Part shown: piece after piece, positions 44,689-51,967 of the stretch
How positions within the stretch are numbered: the stretch's first letter is position 1
How the letters are laid out: each line of letters opens with the position of its first letter
NCBI GenBank assembly: GCA_023662835.1
Contig: JAMPII010000009.1
Span: 1-51,967, forward strand
Origin: Muribaculaceae bacterium
Lineage (GTDB): Bacteria > Bacteroidota > Bacteroidia > Bacteroidales > Muribaculaceae
Direction: 5' to 3'
Length of the DNA: 51,967 bases
Position numbers and translations under genes: made by a program
Notes under the pieces: model-generated
Database searches by the model: none
Seen by the model: the letters and a program-made list of their open reading frames with translations, nothing else
What the model was told of the DNA's origin: nothing

Positions 44689-45375
44689 ATGGATAGCATG
44701 TACGAAATATTAATGGGACTTCCTCTTTTTAAGGGAGTTAGCCATGAGAAAATTTCAGAGATAATTGAAAAAGCAAAATTCCATTTTTTGAAATATCTTG
44801 AGGGAGAGTCGGTCGTCACAACCGGTGAACCATGTACACACATTAAATTCATTATATCGGGGCGTGTGCGTCTGACAATAGCCAACCACGACGAGCGTTT
44901 CCGCGTTTCACAAACCTTAGGTTCGCCAAACGTGATTGCCCCCGATTTTTTGTTTGGCAAAGCTCCTTTCTATCCCTGTTCGGGTGTAGCTTTGGAGCCA
45001 ACTGGTATACTCCAAATCAGTAAAAGTGACTACCTGAGCATATTGAATAACGATAATGTTTTCCTCTTCAACTTCCTTAATATATTATCGATGAATGCAC
45101 AAAAAGCCGTAAACGGAATTCTGGCTATTACATCAGGCAGTTTGGAAGAGCGTATAGCTTTCTGGATTATTGCTCTCACACAACGCAATGGTGAGGAAAT
45201 ATCGCTATCCTGTCGCCAGCGCGATTTATACTCGCTTTTTGGCGTTCAAAGAACATCATTGATAAACACCTTGGAATCGATGAAAAACCGCGATCTTATT
45301 GATTACTCTTCAAATGAGATAACAATAAAATCGCGTGATAAACTTTTAGAACTGCTCAGTTCGTCAGCCGATTAG
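44689..45375 (+). CDS. Crp/Fnr-family transcriptional regulator
   Basis: A 228-residue regulator with an N-terminal cyclic-nucleotide-binding-like domain (about 15-120; SVVTTGEPCTHIKFIISGRVRL resembles the cNMP beta roll) and a C-terminal winged helix-turn-helix (about 150-225; CRQRDLYSLFGVQRTSLINTL). No N-terminal iron-sulfur Cys cluster of the FNR type is seen, and cAMP-contact residues are not clear, so the signal is unknown. A second ATG lies at 44698. Its stop codon overlaps the convergent miaB stop. Confidence 0.9.
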   Translation: MDSMYEILMGLPLFKGVSHEKISEIIEKAKFHFLKYLEGESVVTTGEPCTHIKFIISGRVRLTIANHDERFRVSQTLGSPNVIAPDFLFGKAPFYPCSGVALEPTGILQISKSDYLSILNNDNVFLFNFLNILSMNAQKAVNGILAITSGSLEERIAFWIIALTQRNGEEISLSCRQRDLYSLFGVQRTSLINTLESMKNRDLIDYSSNEITIKSRDKLLELLSSSAD

Positions 45376-46739
45376 TCAACAAGCTCGCAAATCAACGTTG
45401 CCGACGACGAAGATATAACGCGAACGTTAACCAACTCACCTACACGTGCGTTTCCTCTTGGAAAAACGCACGTTTTGTTTTGCTGCGTGCGGCCAACCAT
45501 TTGCTGTGTCGAGCGCTTTGAAACCCCCTCAACCAACACCTCAAACGTTTTCCCGATATCGTTACGGTTGCTCTGGGCCGATAATTGGTTCTGCAACTCA
45601 ATCATACGGTTAAGACGCTCAATTTTAACTTCTTCTGGAATATTGTCGGGCATTGTCCGCGCGGCAAGTGTTCCAGGACGCTCTGAATATTTGAACATGA
45701 ACGCAGAATCGAAGCGTACATCACGCATCAGCTGCAGTGTCTTATCAAAATCCTCCTCCGTCTCGCCGTGAAAACCTGTAAACAGATCAGTTGTGATTGC
45801 ACAATCCGGTATTGCTTTTCGAATGGCATTTACCCTATCCATATACCATTGTGAAGTATATTTGCGGTTCATCGCTCTAAGAACAGCGTCCGACCCCGAT
45901 TGAACAGGCAAATGGATATGTTTACATATATTCGGATAAGAAGCGATTGTTTCAATTATGCGGTCGGTCATGTCCTTAGGATGAGAGGTTGTGAAACGTA
46001 TGCGCATCCCTGGAGCAGCCTCAGCAACCAATTTTAGAAGCTCGGCGAAATCTATCTCGCTGCCGTCAGAATTAATATGTTTGTACGAATTCACATTCTG
46101 GCCAAGAAGAGTGGCTTCAGCAAATCCCCGTTTTTGTAAATCGGCCAGTTCGGCAAGAATACTTTCTGGATGGCGGCTTCGTTCCCGCCCACGGGTATAT
46201 GGCACAATACAGTATGAACAAAAATTATTGCATCCGCGCATAATCGAAATAAAGCCTGAGGTACGATTGCCCGTTATTTTCTTGGGTATAATATCGCGGT
46301 AGGTCTCCGTGGTGGATAGTTCAACGTTTATAGCCTCATGGCCTGCTTCGGCAGCGGCAAACAGCGCAGGCAGATCTAGATATGAATCAGGGCCTGCAAC
46401 CAGGTTCACTCCATGCTGCTGAATCAGTTCATTCTTTACTCGCTCCGCCATACAACCGATAACGCCAACAATGAGTTTGCCATGATGTTTACGCTTTAGC
46501 GATGCCATATAATCAAGACGCGACAAGATCTTCTGCTCTGCATTATCGCGGATTGAGCACGTATTCAGCAATACAGCATCTGCTTGGTCGATATTATCTA
46601 TAGTAGAATAACCGGCCGTCTCCATTATAGCAGCAACAACCTCTGAATCGGCAACGTTCATCTGGCATCCGTAGGTCTCGATGAACAGTTTGGTTGGACT
46701 GCCATTCTCAAGCGAGTTATTTTGGTTTACATTTTCCAT
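45372..46739 (-). CDS. miaB: tRNA-2-methylthio-N6-dimethylallyladenosine synthase
   Basis: Radical SAM methylthiotransferase that adds the ms2 group to i6A37 of tRNAs. From the ATG at 46739 it has 455 residues; a GTG at 46760 would add seven. Cluster ligands of the N-terminal UPF0004 domain are C25, C61 and C96, and the radical SAM cluster is C170-x3-C174-x2-C177. A TRAM domain occupies the C-terminus. Its stop codon (TAA, 45372-45374) overlaps the convergent Crp/Fnr stop (TAG, 45373-45375) by two bases, with no terminator in between. Confidence 0.95.
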   Translation of the reverse strand: MENVNQNNSLENGSPTKLFIETYGCQMNVADSEVVAAIMETAGYSTIDNIDQADAVLLNTCSIRDNAEQKILSRLDYMASLKRKHHGKLIVGVIGCMAERVKNELIQQHGVNLVAGPDSYLDLPALFAAAEAGHEAINVELSTTETYRDIIPKKITGNRTSGFISIMRGCNNFCSYCIVPYTRGRERSRHPESILAELADLQKRGFAEATLLGQNVNSYKHINSDGSEIDFAELLKLVAEAAPGMRIRFTTSHPKDMTDRIIETIASYPNICKHIHLPVQSGSDAVLRAMNRKYTSQWYMDRVNAIRKAIPDCAITTDLFTGFHGETEEDFDKTLQLMRDVRFDSAFMFKYSERPGTLAARTMPDNIPEEVKIERLNRMIELQNQLSAQSNRNDIGKTFEVLVEGVSKRSTQQMVGRTQQNKTCVFPRGNARVGELVNVRVISSSSATLICELVD

Positions 46740-46774
46740 ATCCGAATCTGCTTTAGACACACTCTCAAAGAGTT

Positions 46775-46782
46775 CAAAATTA
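46775..46782 (-). promoter_or_regulatory. -7 promoter element (miaB)
   Basis: CAAAATTA reads TAATTTTG on the minus strand and lies 35 bases upstream of the miaB ATG. The -33 position holds only a weak TTTA. Confidence 0.4.
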
Positions 46783-46822
46783 TTGCAAACTTTGCGTTAA
46801 CGGTAAAACCGACTGAAATAAA

Positions 46823-46854
46823 TTTGCTTGAGTAGTTTATTTTAACTACTTTTG
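46823..46854 (+). promoter_or_regulatory. promoter of the CoA-transferase gene
   Basis: TTTG (46823-46826), 20-base spacer, TACTTTTG (46847-46854). It predicts a leader of about 90 bases before the ATG at 46950. It is divergent from the miaB promoter. Confidence 0.65.
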
Positions 46855-46949
46855 CACAAAATTACAAAAAAAGTGCAGAACTCTAAATATTTTTTTTGGA
46901 TACTCCTGTGCGGATAATACAGTGCAAAACAATTTTTAAATATAAAAAT

Positions 46950-48443
46950 ATGGCTTTCCCAATTCTAACTCCCCAAGAAGCAGCCGAGTTAATTAACAAC
47001 GGTGCCAATATAGGTCTGTCGGGTTTCACCGCCGCAGGATCGCCAAAAGTTATAACTGAAGCTCTCGCTGCTAAAGCAGAAAAGGAACATGAAGCTGGTC
47101 GTCCATTCAAAGTTAGCCTTTTCACAGGAGCATCAACCAACAATCATGCCGATGGTGCCATGGCGCGCGCTAATGCAATAAACCGACGCACACCATATCA
47201 AAACACGCCCGACCTTCGTCTTCGTATCAACTCTCACGACTGTCACTATTTCGATCTACATCTTTCCGAACTAGCGCAGAAATTCCGCTACAACACCTAT
47301 GGAGAACTTGACTTTGCTATCATTGAAGTTGCCAAAGTATTCGACAACGGCGAGATAGTTCTCGGAACCGGAGTTGGCAACGTTCCTACTTACGCAAAGT
47401 ATGCCAAGAAAATTTTTCTGGAATTAAACGCCGACCTTCCCGAAAGTCTGCTCGGATTCCATGATATATACCTACCTCTCGATCCTCCCAATCGTCGCGA
47501 AATTCCAATTTTCAAAGCCAGCGACCGTATCGGCGTTCCTACCGTAAAAATCGACCCATCAAAAATTATAGGTATCGTCAAAAGTGAATCCTACGATGGA
47601 ATCAAAGGTTTCTCAGCCCTCGACGACACAACATTGCAGATTGGTGCAAATGTTTGTAATTTCCTTATCGGCGAGGTTCACGCAGGCCGCATCCCCAAAT
47701 CGTTCCTTCCAATCCAATCGGGCGTAGGCAATGTTGCCAATGCCGTACTTTTTGGTCTTGGCGACGCCAAAGAATTGCCTCCGTTCGAAATGTACACTGA
47801 AGTAATTCAGGATGCAGTAATCGAACTTATGAAAATGGGTCGTTGCAAATTTGGTAGTACATGCTCGCTTACATTGTCCGACGACAAAGAAGCCGAAGTG
47901 CTCTCGAATCTCGATTTCTTCCGCGACAAAGTAGTTCTTCGTCCGGCCGAAATATCCAATAGCCCCGAAGTAATACGTCGACTTGGTGTTATCGCAATGA
48001 ACACAGCCCTTGAGGCCGACATATTTGGTAATGTCAACTCAACACATGTTGTTGGCACAAAGATGATGAATGGTATAGGCGGCTCTGGCGACTTTACCCG
48101 TAACGGCTACATCTCAATATTTAGCTGTCCGTCGGTCACCAAAGGCGGCTTGATCAGCAACATTGTTCCAATGGTTTCGCATGTCGACCATAGCGAGCAC
48201 TCAGTTGATGTGATTATCACAGAACAAGGCGTTGCCGACCTCCGCGGTTTGGATCCACTACAGCGTGCACATGTTATCATCGAGAAATGCGCAAACCCCG
48301 CCTACCGCGAACTACTCAACGACTACCTGAAAATGGCAAAAGGCGGTCAAACTCCCCACAGCCTAAAAGCAGCTTTGGCATTCCACACAACATTTGCCGA
48401 CAAAGGCGACATGAGCCAGACCGATTTCTCGCTTTACATGTAA
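46950..48443 (+). CDS. acetyl-CoA hydrolase/transferase family (succinate:acyl-CoA transferase)
   Basis: A 497-residue family I CoA-transferase from the ATG at 46950 (a TTG-initiated extension to 46896 is unlikely). Features are the SGFTAAGSPKVITEALA segment near 23-39, FTGASTNNHADGAMA near 58-72, an IQSGVGNVANAV motif near 254-265, and GGSGDFTRNGYISI near 374-387. Such enzymes move CoA between succinate and acetate or propionate in anaerobic fermentation; the exact acid pair is not clear. A strong terminator follows. Confidence 0.92.
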   Translation: MAFPILTPQEAAELINNGANIGLSGFTAAGSPKVITEALAAKAEKEHEAGRPFKVSLFTGASTNNHADGAMARANAINRRTPYQNTPDLRLRINSHDCHYFDLHLSELAQKFRYNTYGELDFAIIEVAKVFDNGEIVLGTGVGNVPTYAKYAKKIFLELNADLPESLLGFHDIYLPLDPPNRREIPIFKASDRIGVPTVKIDPSKIIGIVKSESYDGIKGFSALDDTTLQIGANVCNFLIGEVHAGRIPKSFLPIQSGVGNVANAVLFGLGDAKELPPFEMYTEVIQDAVIELMKMGRCKFGSTCSLTLSDDKEAEVLSNLDFFRDKVVLRPAEISNSPEVIRRLGVIAMNTALEADIFGNVNSTHVVGTKMMNGIGGSGDFTRNGYISIFSCPSVTKGGLISNIVPMVSHVDHSEHSVDVIITEQGVADLRGLDPLQRAHVIIEKCANPAYRELLNDYLKMAKGGQTPHSLKAALAFHTTFADKGDMSQTDFSLYM

Positions 48444-48467
48444 ACAATTGCCTAAACAAACTATAAC

Positions 48468-48502
48468 GTCGCCCTCGATTCATTCTTGGGCGACTTTTTT
48501 TA
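48468..48502 (+). terminator. Rho-independent terminator of the CoA-transferase gene
   Basis: GTCGCCC (48468-48474) pairs with GGGCGAC (48488-48494), 13-base loop, followed by TTTTTTTAT. Confidence 0.9.
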
Positions 48503-48564
48503 TACGGTTGTCAATACACCTTAAGTGCAATTAAAGTTTTTTAGGTTTTCTTGTAAAAAAAACT

Positions 48565-48572
48565 TAACTTTG
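48565..48572 (+). promoter_or_regulatory. -7 promoter element (SulP gene)
   Basis: TAACTTTG matches TAnnTTTG and lies about 50 bases before the SulP ATG at 48625. The -33 position is a T-rich tract without a clean TTTG. Confidence 0.5.
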
Positions 48573-48624
48573 CACCCAAAAATCGAAAAATACAATTTCC
48601 AATCGATATAAATCTTTGATTCAC

Positions 48625-50352
48625 ATGAATTTGACAGGCAAAATTGATTTCCGTCCAAAATTGTTATCAGCTTTATCCCATTATTCATTATCCAGATTTA
48701 AAGACGACACAATTGCAGGTATTGTTGTCGGCATAGTTGCATTGCCGCTGGCCATAGCCTTCGCTATTGCTTCAGGCGTTAGCCCTACAATCGGTTTGAT
48801 TACGGCTATAATAGGTGGTTTTTTGGTTTCAGCTTTCGGTGGTAACTCAGTGCAAATAGGAGGTCCAACAGGAGCATTCATCGTTATAGTTTACGGCATT
48901 ATCCAAAATTTCGGATTAAGCGGATTAGCAATTGCAACTGTGATGGCAGGCTTGATTCTTGTCATGCTCGGCTTATTTCATCTGGGCACTGTTATAAAAT
49001 TCATCCCCTACCCTATAGTCGTAGGTTTCACCAGCGGTATAGCACTGACAATATTTTCCACTCAGATAAACGATTTCCTTGGCCTTGGGTTGACAAACGT
49101 GCCCAGCGACTTTTTATCGAAATGGAGAGTATACCTTACAAATCTGTCAAACACACAATTGCACACTACTTTAGTTGGCATAGTGTCGCTACTTATTATC
49201 ATTATTACTCCTATAATATCCAAAAAGTTACCAAGCTCGTTGCTTGCAATTGTTATCGTGACAGCAGCAGTGTACATTATAAAACTATTTATACCAGAGT
49301 TTGCTGTTGAAACAATCGGCGACCGGTTCGGAGCTCTGTCAACCGACATACCTACCCCTAACAGCTTCAGTCTATCGATGAACATGATCAACATGCTGCT
49401 GCCGTCGGCATTCACCATCGCTATTTTGTGCGCAATCGAATCGTTACTTTCGGCAACTGTAGCCGATGGTGTAACCGGTTCGAGAACAAACTCAAATACC
49501 GAGCTTATCGGACAAGGAATTGCCAATATAGTTGTTCCATTTTTCGGCGGAATACCAGTTACGGGAGCCATTGCACGAACAATGACGAACATCACAAATG
49601 GCGGGCGCACACCTGTTGCCGGCATAATACATACGCTTGTACTACTCGCTATATTCCTATTCATGATGCCGTTAATCAACCTCGTTCCAATGTCATGTTT
49701 AGCAGCTGTGCTCATAGTAGTAGCATACAATATGAGCGGCTGGCGCACTATTGTCGGCATAATGCATTCACCCAAAAGCGATGTATCTGTACTTATTGTC
49801 ACATTCTTGTTGACCGTAATTTTCGATCTCACCATTGCAATTGAAATCGGGTTGCTGCTAGCAATCATTCTCTTCCTGCGCCGTGTAATGGAGAACACCC
49901 AGATAAAAGTCTACTCCGAACAACTCGACACAGCCGAAGGTACCGACACCACACTCCACGAAGTGCTTGATGTAGCCAAGGGAGTTGAAGTTTACGAAAT
50001 CGACGGACCTTTCTTCTTCGGAGTTGCAACTAAATTCGACGAAATGATGCGCTCAACTATCGGTGACAAACCAATTGTACGAATCATACGCATGCGAAGA
50101 GTACCATTTATCGATGCTACCGGAGTTCACAACCTCGAATTACTGATTAAATCGTCGCAAAGCGAAGGTATACACGTAGTGCTTTCGGGCGTGAACGAAA
50201 ATGTACACGCCGTACTTGCTAAAGCCGGCGTTGAGCAATTGGTAGGTTCCGACCATGTTTGCGACCATATCACCCGTGCAGTAATTATGGCAAACAAAAT
50301 TGCAAAATCACAAAGTAACATAGTAAACAAGAAACACGAAGTGCAAAAGTAA
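48625..50352 (+). CDS. SulP-family anion transporter with STAS domain
   Basis: A 575-residue SLC26/SulP protein: about a dozen transmembrane helices (1 to about 415) with the signature AGIVVGIVALPLAIAFAIAS near 31-50, GLITAIIGGFLVSAFGGNSV near 58-77, and a cytoplasmic STAS domain (about 445-555, including RMRRVPFIDATGVHNLELL). Substrates in the family are sulfate, bicarbonate, chloride or dicarboxylates; no choice can be made here. The ATG at 48625 is chosen over an upstream in-frame TTG at 48616. It is apparently monocistronic. Confidence 0.93.
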   Translation: MNLTGKIDFRPKLLSALSHYSLSRFKDDTIAGIVVGIVALPLAIAFAIASGVSPTIGLITAIIGGFLVSAFGGNSVQIGGPTGAFIVIVYGIIQNFGLSGLAIATVMAGLILVMLGLFHLGTVIKFIPYPIVVGFTSGIALTIFSTQINDFLGLGLTNVPSDFLSKWRVYLTNLSNTQLHTTLVGIVSLLIIIITPIISKKLPSSLLAIVIVTAAVYIIKLFIPEFAVETIGDRFGALSTDIPTPNSFSLSMNMINMLLPSAFTIAILCAIESLLSATVADGVTGSRTNSNTELIGQGIANIVVPFFGGIPVTGAIARTMTNITNGGRTPVAGIIHTLVLLAIFLFMMPLINLVPMSCLAAVLIVVAYNMSGWRTIVGIMHSPKSDVSVLIVTFLLTVIFDLTIAIEIGLLLAIILFLRRVMENTQIKVYSEQLDTAEGTDTTLHEVLDVAKGVEVYEIDGPFFFGVATKFDEMMRSTIGDKPIVRIIRMRRVPFIDATGVHNLELLIKSSQSEGIHVVLSGVNENVHAVLAKAGVEQLVGSDHVCDHITRAVIMANKIAKSQSNIVNKKHEVQK

Positions 50353-50460
50353 GTTACTAAGAGCCCGTTTAAGCACGTTCTAAATGTTAAATAGAAATAA
50401 TATTTGCCCCTCTCTGTCGAAAAAGTGGCTCAAAAGATGACCGATATTATTTTTTATTAC

Positions 50461-50468
50461 TAATTTTG
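50461..50468 (+). promoter_or_regulatory. -7 promoter element (bamD)
   Basis: TAATTTTG matches TAnnTTTG and lies 32 bases before the bamD start. No -33 TTTG at normal spacing. Confidence 0.45.
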
Positions 50469-50500
50469 TAGCTTGAATTCGCCACGAATCGAACTGCACT

Positions 50501-51319
50501 ATGCTAAATCTACGTAAATTTATATATATCATAGGCTTATTGGCGGTCTTACTGCCCGTAACTGCTTGCGGTGAATACCAGAGAATGCTGAAAAGCACCG
50601 ACAACAATGCAAAACTCGATTTTGCCCGTAGGGCTTTCGAGCAGAAAAAGTATGCTCAGGCTGCAACTGTACTTACCGATATTGTGACACAGTTCAAAGG
50701 AACAGCCAAAGCCGAAGAGTCATTATATCTCTTGGCTATGAGTCACTACGAGAACAAGGACTACGAAAGTTCAGGTGCTTACTTCAAAACATACTATTCA
50801 AGATATCCCAAAGGAACATATGCTGAAATGGCACGCTTCTACAGCGGCTATGGCTACTATCTTGATTCACCCGAAGCACAGCTCGACCAAAGCACAACAA
50901 TCAAGGCTATAGAAGAGCTGCAAGCTTTTCTTGACTATTTCCCAAAGAGCGACAAAGTACCTCAGGCTCAAAATGCCATTTTCGAACTGCAGGATAAGCT
51001 TACGCTAAAGGAACTACAAAACGCTCAGTTATATTATAATCTCGGCCCTTATATGGGCAATAACTATGCATCGGCAATTGTTGTTGCAAAGAATGCGATA
51101 AAGAATTATCCATATTCAAAATACAAAGAAGATTTGGAGCTGATAGTTCTTAAATCACGCTATCAGGAGGCCGCACAAAGTGTGGAAGAGAAAAAAGCCG
51201 ACCGTTATCGCGACGTTATCGACGAATACTATTCCTTCATAAATAACTGGCCCGACAGCCCAAACCGCAAAGAAGCCGACAACATCTTGAGGATAGCGCA
51301 AAAATACGTGAAAGATTAA
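50501..51319 (+). CDS. bamD: outer-membrane assembly lipoprotein BamD
   Basis: Essential lipoprotein of the BAM complex that folds beta-barrel proteins into the outer membrane. It has 272 residues. The lipobox ends at C23 (LPVTACGEY), followed by TPR-like repeats: LDFARRAFEQKKYAQAATVL, AEESLYLLAMSHYENKDYES and later ASAIVVAKNAIKNYPYSKYK, with a GTYAEMARFYSGYGYY segment. Length and the N-terminal motif fit BamD/YfiO. rpoZ follows after 28 bases. Confidence 0.93.
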   Translation: MLNLRKFIYIIGLLAVLLPVTACGEYQRMLKSTDNNAKLDFARRAFEQKKYAQAATVLTDIVTQFKGTAKAEESLYLLAMSHYENKDYESSGAYFKTYYSRYPKGTYAEMARFYSGYGYYLDSPEAQLDQSTTIKAIEELQAFLDYFPKSDKVPQAQNAIFELQDKLTLKELQNAQLYYNLGPYMGNNYASAIVVAKNAIKNYPYSKYKEDLELIVLKSRYQEAAQSVEEKKADRYRDVIDEYYSFINNWPDSPNRKEADNILRIAQKYVKD

Positions 51320-51347
51320 TCGCAATAAACAAACATTCAATATAATA

Positions 51348-51680
51348 ATGGACTACAAGAAATCCAATGCCCCGCTGAATACCACAACCCGCGACTTAAT
51401 TAAAATGTCGGAGGATACAGGTAATATCTACGAAACAGTTTGCATAATCGCAAAACGTGCAAACCAGATTGCTGGCGAAATGAAGCACGATTTGGAAAAG
51501 AAACTTCAAGAATTCGCTTCCCTGAACGACAACCTTGAGGAAATATCAGAAAACCGAGAGCAAATTGAAATTTCACGCTATTACGAAAAACTACCCAAGC
51601 CTACACTAATTGCAACACAAGAATATATTGAAGGTAAAATCCATTTCCGCAACCCGGCAAAGGACAAAAACTTCGATTAA
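51348..51680 (+). CDS. rpoZ: RNA polymerase omega subunit (Bacteroidetes type)
   Basis: A 110-residue small RNA polymerase subunit of the Bacteroidetes form: the N-terminal NAPLNTTTRDLIKMSEDTGNIYE segment is followed by CIIAKRANQIAGEMKHDLEKKL, the part matching the helical core that wraps the beta-prime C-terminus. The C-terminal half is family-specific and ends with IEGKIHFRNP. Position downstream of bamD agrees with the arrangement I recall in Bacteroidales. Confidence 0.87.
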   Translation: MDYKKSNAPLNTTTRDLIKMSEDTGNIYETVCIIAKRANQIAGEMKHDLEKKLQEFASLNDNLEEISENREQIEISRYYEKLPKPTLIATQEYIEGKIHFRNPAKDKNFD

Positions 51681-51703
51681 CAATCAACCTAAAGAGTTTT
51701 TAG

Positions 51704-51717
51704 CCTAAAATTTTAGG
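51704..51717. repeat. 14-base palindrome after rpoZ
   Basis: CCTAAAATTTTAGG is a perfect palindrome 23 bases after the rpoZ stop. As RNA it gives a weak 5-bp stem with an AATT loop followed by GTCG, so it is a poor terminator by itself. Confidence 0.4.
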
Positions 51718-51733
51718 GTCGAAAAAATATTGT

Positions 51734-51764
51734 TTTGCAAATACAAATATAATTGTTAAATTTG
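51734..51764 (+). promoter_or_regulatory. rpsO promoter
   Basis: TTTG (51734-51737), 19-base spacer, TAAATTTG (51757-51764), an exact -33/-7 pair. It predicts a leader of about 75 bases. Confidence 0.8.
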
Positions 51765-51767
51765 CAC

Positions 51768-51805
51768 GTTCTTTTGGACAAGGAATAATTCAACTACAAA
51801 AGAAC
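51768..51805 (+). promoter_or_regulatory. rpsO leader hairpin
   Basis: GTTCTTTTG (51768-51776) pairs perfectly with CAAAAGAAC (51797-51805), 20-base loop, right after the predicted transcription start. S15 is known to regulate its own mRNA in several phyla through differing structures, so this is a candidate autoregulatory or 5'-stabilising element. Confidence 0.45.
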
Positions 51806-51845
51806 AATAATATAAATAATTATTAACCAATAAACTATCTTAAGA

Positions 51846-51967
51846 ATGCATTTAAATTCTGAAGAAAAAGTAAACATCTTTGAGAAATACGGTAAGGGCA
51901 AGACTGATACTGGCTCACCTGAAGCTCAGATAGCATTATTCTCGGTTCGTATTGCTCATTTGACTGA
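51846..51967 (+). CDS. rpsO: 30S ribosomal protein S15 (partial, runs off the window)
   Basis: The first 40 codons of S15, a primary 16S rRNA-binding protein of the 30S platform; full length is about 89 residues, so just under half is visible. The segment [20 protein letters not shown] is characteristic of S15 N-termini (helix 1, then TGSPEVQI). The sequence continues past position 51967, and the frame is open to the end. It has its own near-consensus promoter and a structured leader. Confidence 0.96.
   Translation, partial: MHLNSEEKVNIFEKYGKGKTDTGSPEAQIALFSVRIAHLT

Noticed and set aside
49062-49898. 278-codon open frame antisense to the SulP gene
   Set aside because: Long open frames opposite hydrophobic helices are common; the product is a low-complexity I/S/T/V-rich sequence without a promoter or homology I recognise.
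1-51967. CRISPR array, insertion sequence, prophage, toxin-antitoxin pair or defence island
   Set aside because: No spaced direct repeats, transposase, integrase, phage structural genes or known defence domains were found; gene content is core chromosomal.

Overview
The window is a gene-dense chromosomal segment (about 52 kb) from a Bacteroidales bacterium, most likely a gut anaerobe. Evidence for this: promoters of the Bacteroidetes type (TTTG, about 19 bases, then TAnnTTTG) upstream of many genes; weak or absent Shine-Dalgarno sequences; families largely restricted to Bacteroidetes (T9SS plug/DUF5103, DUF4292, DUF4923, a 480-residue NusB, a Bacteroidetes-style RNA polymerase omega, a C39-like/VKOR fusion); and a CoA-transferase of the kind used in succinate/acetate/propionate fermentation. 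Muribaculaceae or a close relative is a reasonable guess, but only a guess. No rRNA, CRISPR array, insertion sequence, prophage or integrase was seen.

Layout. 1-4.3 kb: Kef/Nha-type cation:proton antiporter and nadC, converging on threonine aldolase. 4.35-4.52 kb: two minus-strand tRNA-Arg genes (anticodons UCU and CCG). 4.6-7.2 kb: ung, a T9SS plug-domain protein and a DUF3109 protein. 7.3-12.8 kb: a minus-strand five-gene MacAB/TolC-like tripartite efflux operon (ATPase, two permeases, adaptor, outer-membrane channel). 13.0-13.7 kb: gpmA. 13.9-21.2 kb: purH followed by the rod-shape operon mreB-mreC-mreD-mrdA-rodA. 21.3-24.0 kb: an operon with a LysE-family exporter, a CBM9-like protein, a DUF4923 protein and a HAD phosphatase. 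24.1-25.2 kb: DUF3861 protein and a cysteine-bearing Spy/CpxP-like periplasmic protein. 25.3-27.0 kb: pyrK-pyrD, ending in a remarkable 30-bp perfect palindrome. 27.1-31.5 kb: minus-strand dut, TPR protein, DUF4292 lipoprotein and EnvC-like gene. 31.6-32.4 kb: OmpH/Skp-like lipoprotein and a 61-residue membrane protein. 32.6-34.1 kb: pepD. 34.1-39.4 kb: minus-strand nusB; ridA, SlyD-like and a lipoprotein; mgtE with rsmA. 39.5-42.8 kb: C39-like/VKOR protein and copA. 42.9-45.4 kb: small outer-membrane barrel, BASS-like transporter and a Crp/Fnr regulator. 45.4-50.4 kb: miaB, a CoA-transferase and a SulP anion transporter. 50.5-51.97 kb: bamD, rpoZ and the first 40 codons of rpsO.

Most genes are housekeeping: NAD and nucleotide synthesis, DNA and dUTP quality control, cell-wall elongation and hydrolysis, envelope biogenesis (BamD, Skp-like), translation (tRNAs, MiaB, RsmA, S15) and ion or metal homeostasis (antiporter, MgtE, CopA, SulP). 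I found no convincing new multi-gene system. The best leads are the long perfect palindrome at the end of pyrD, an operator-like inverted repeat on the copA promoter, a NusB with a large internally duplicated insertion, and a C39-like/VKOR oxidoreductase that lacks a fused thioredoxin domain and sits beside copA.
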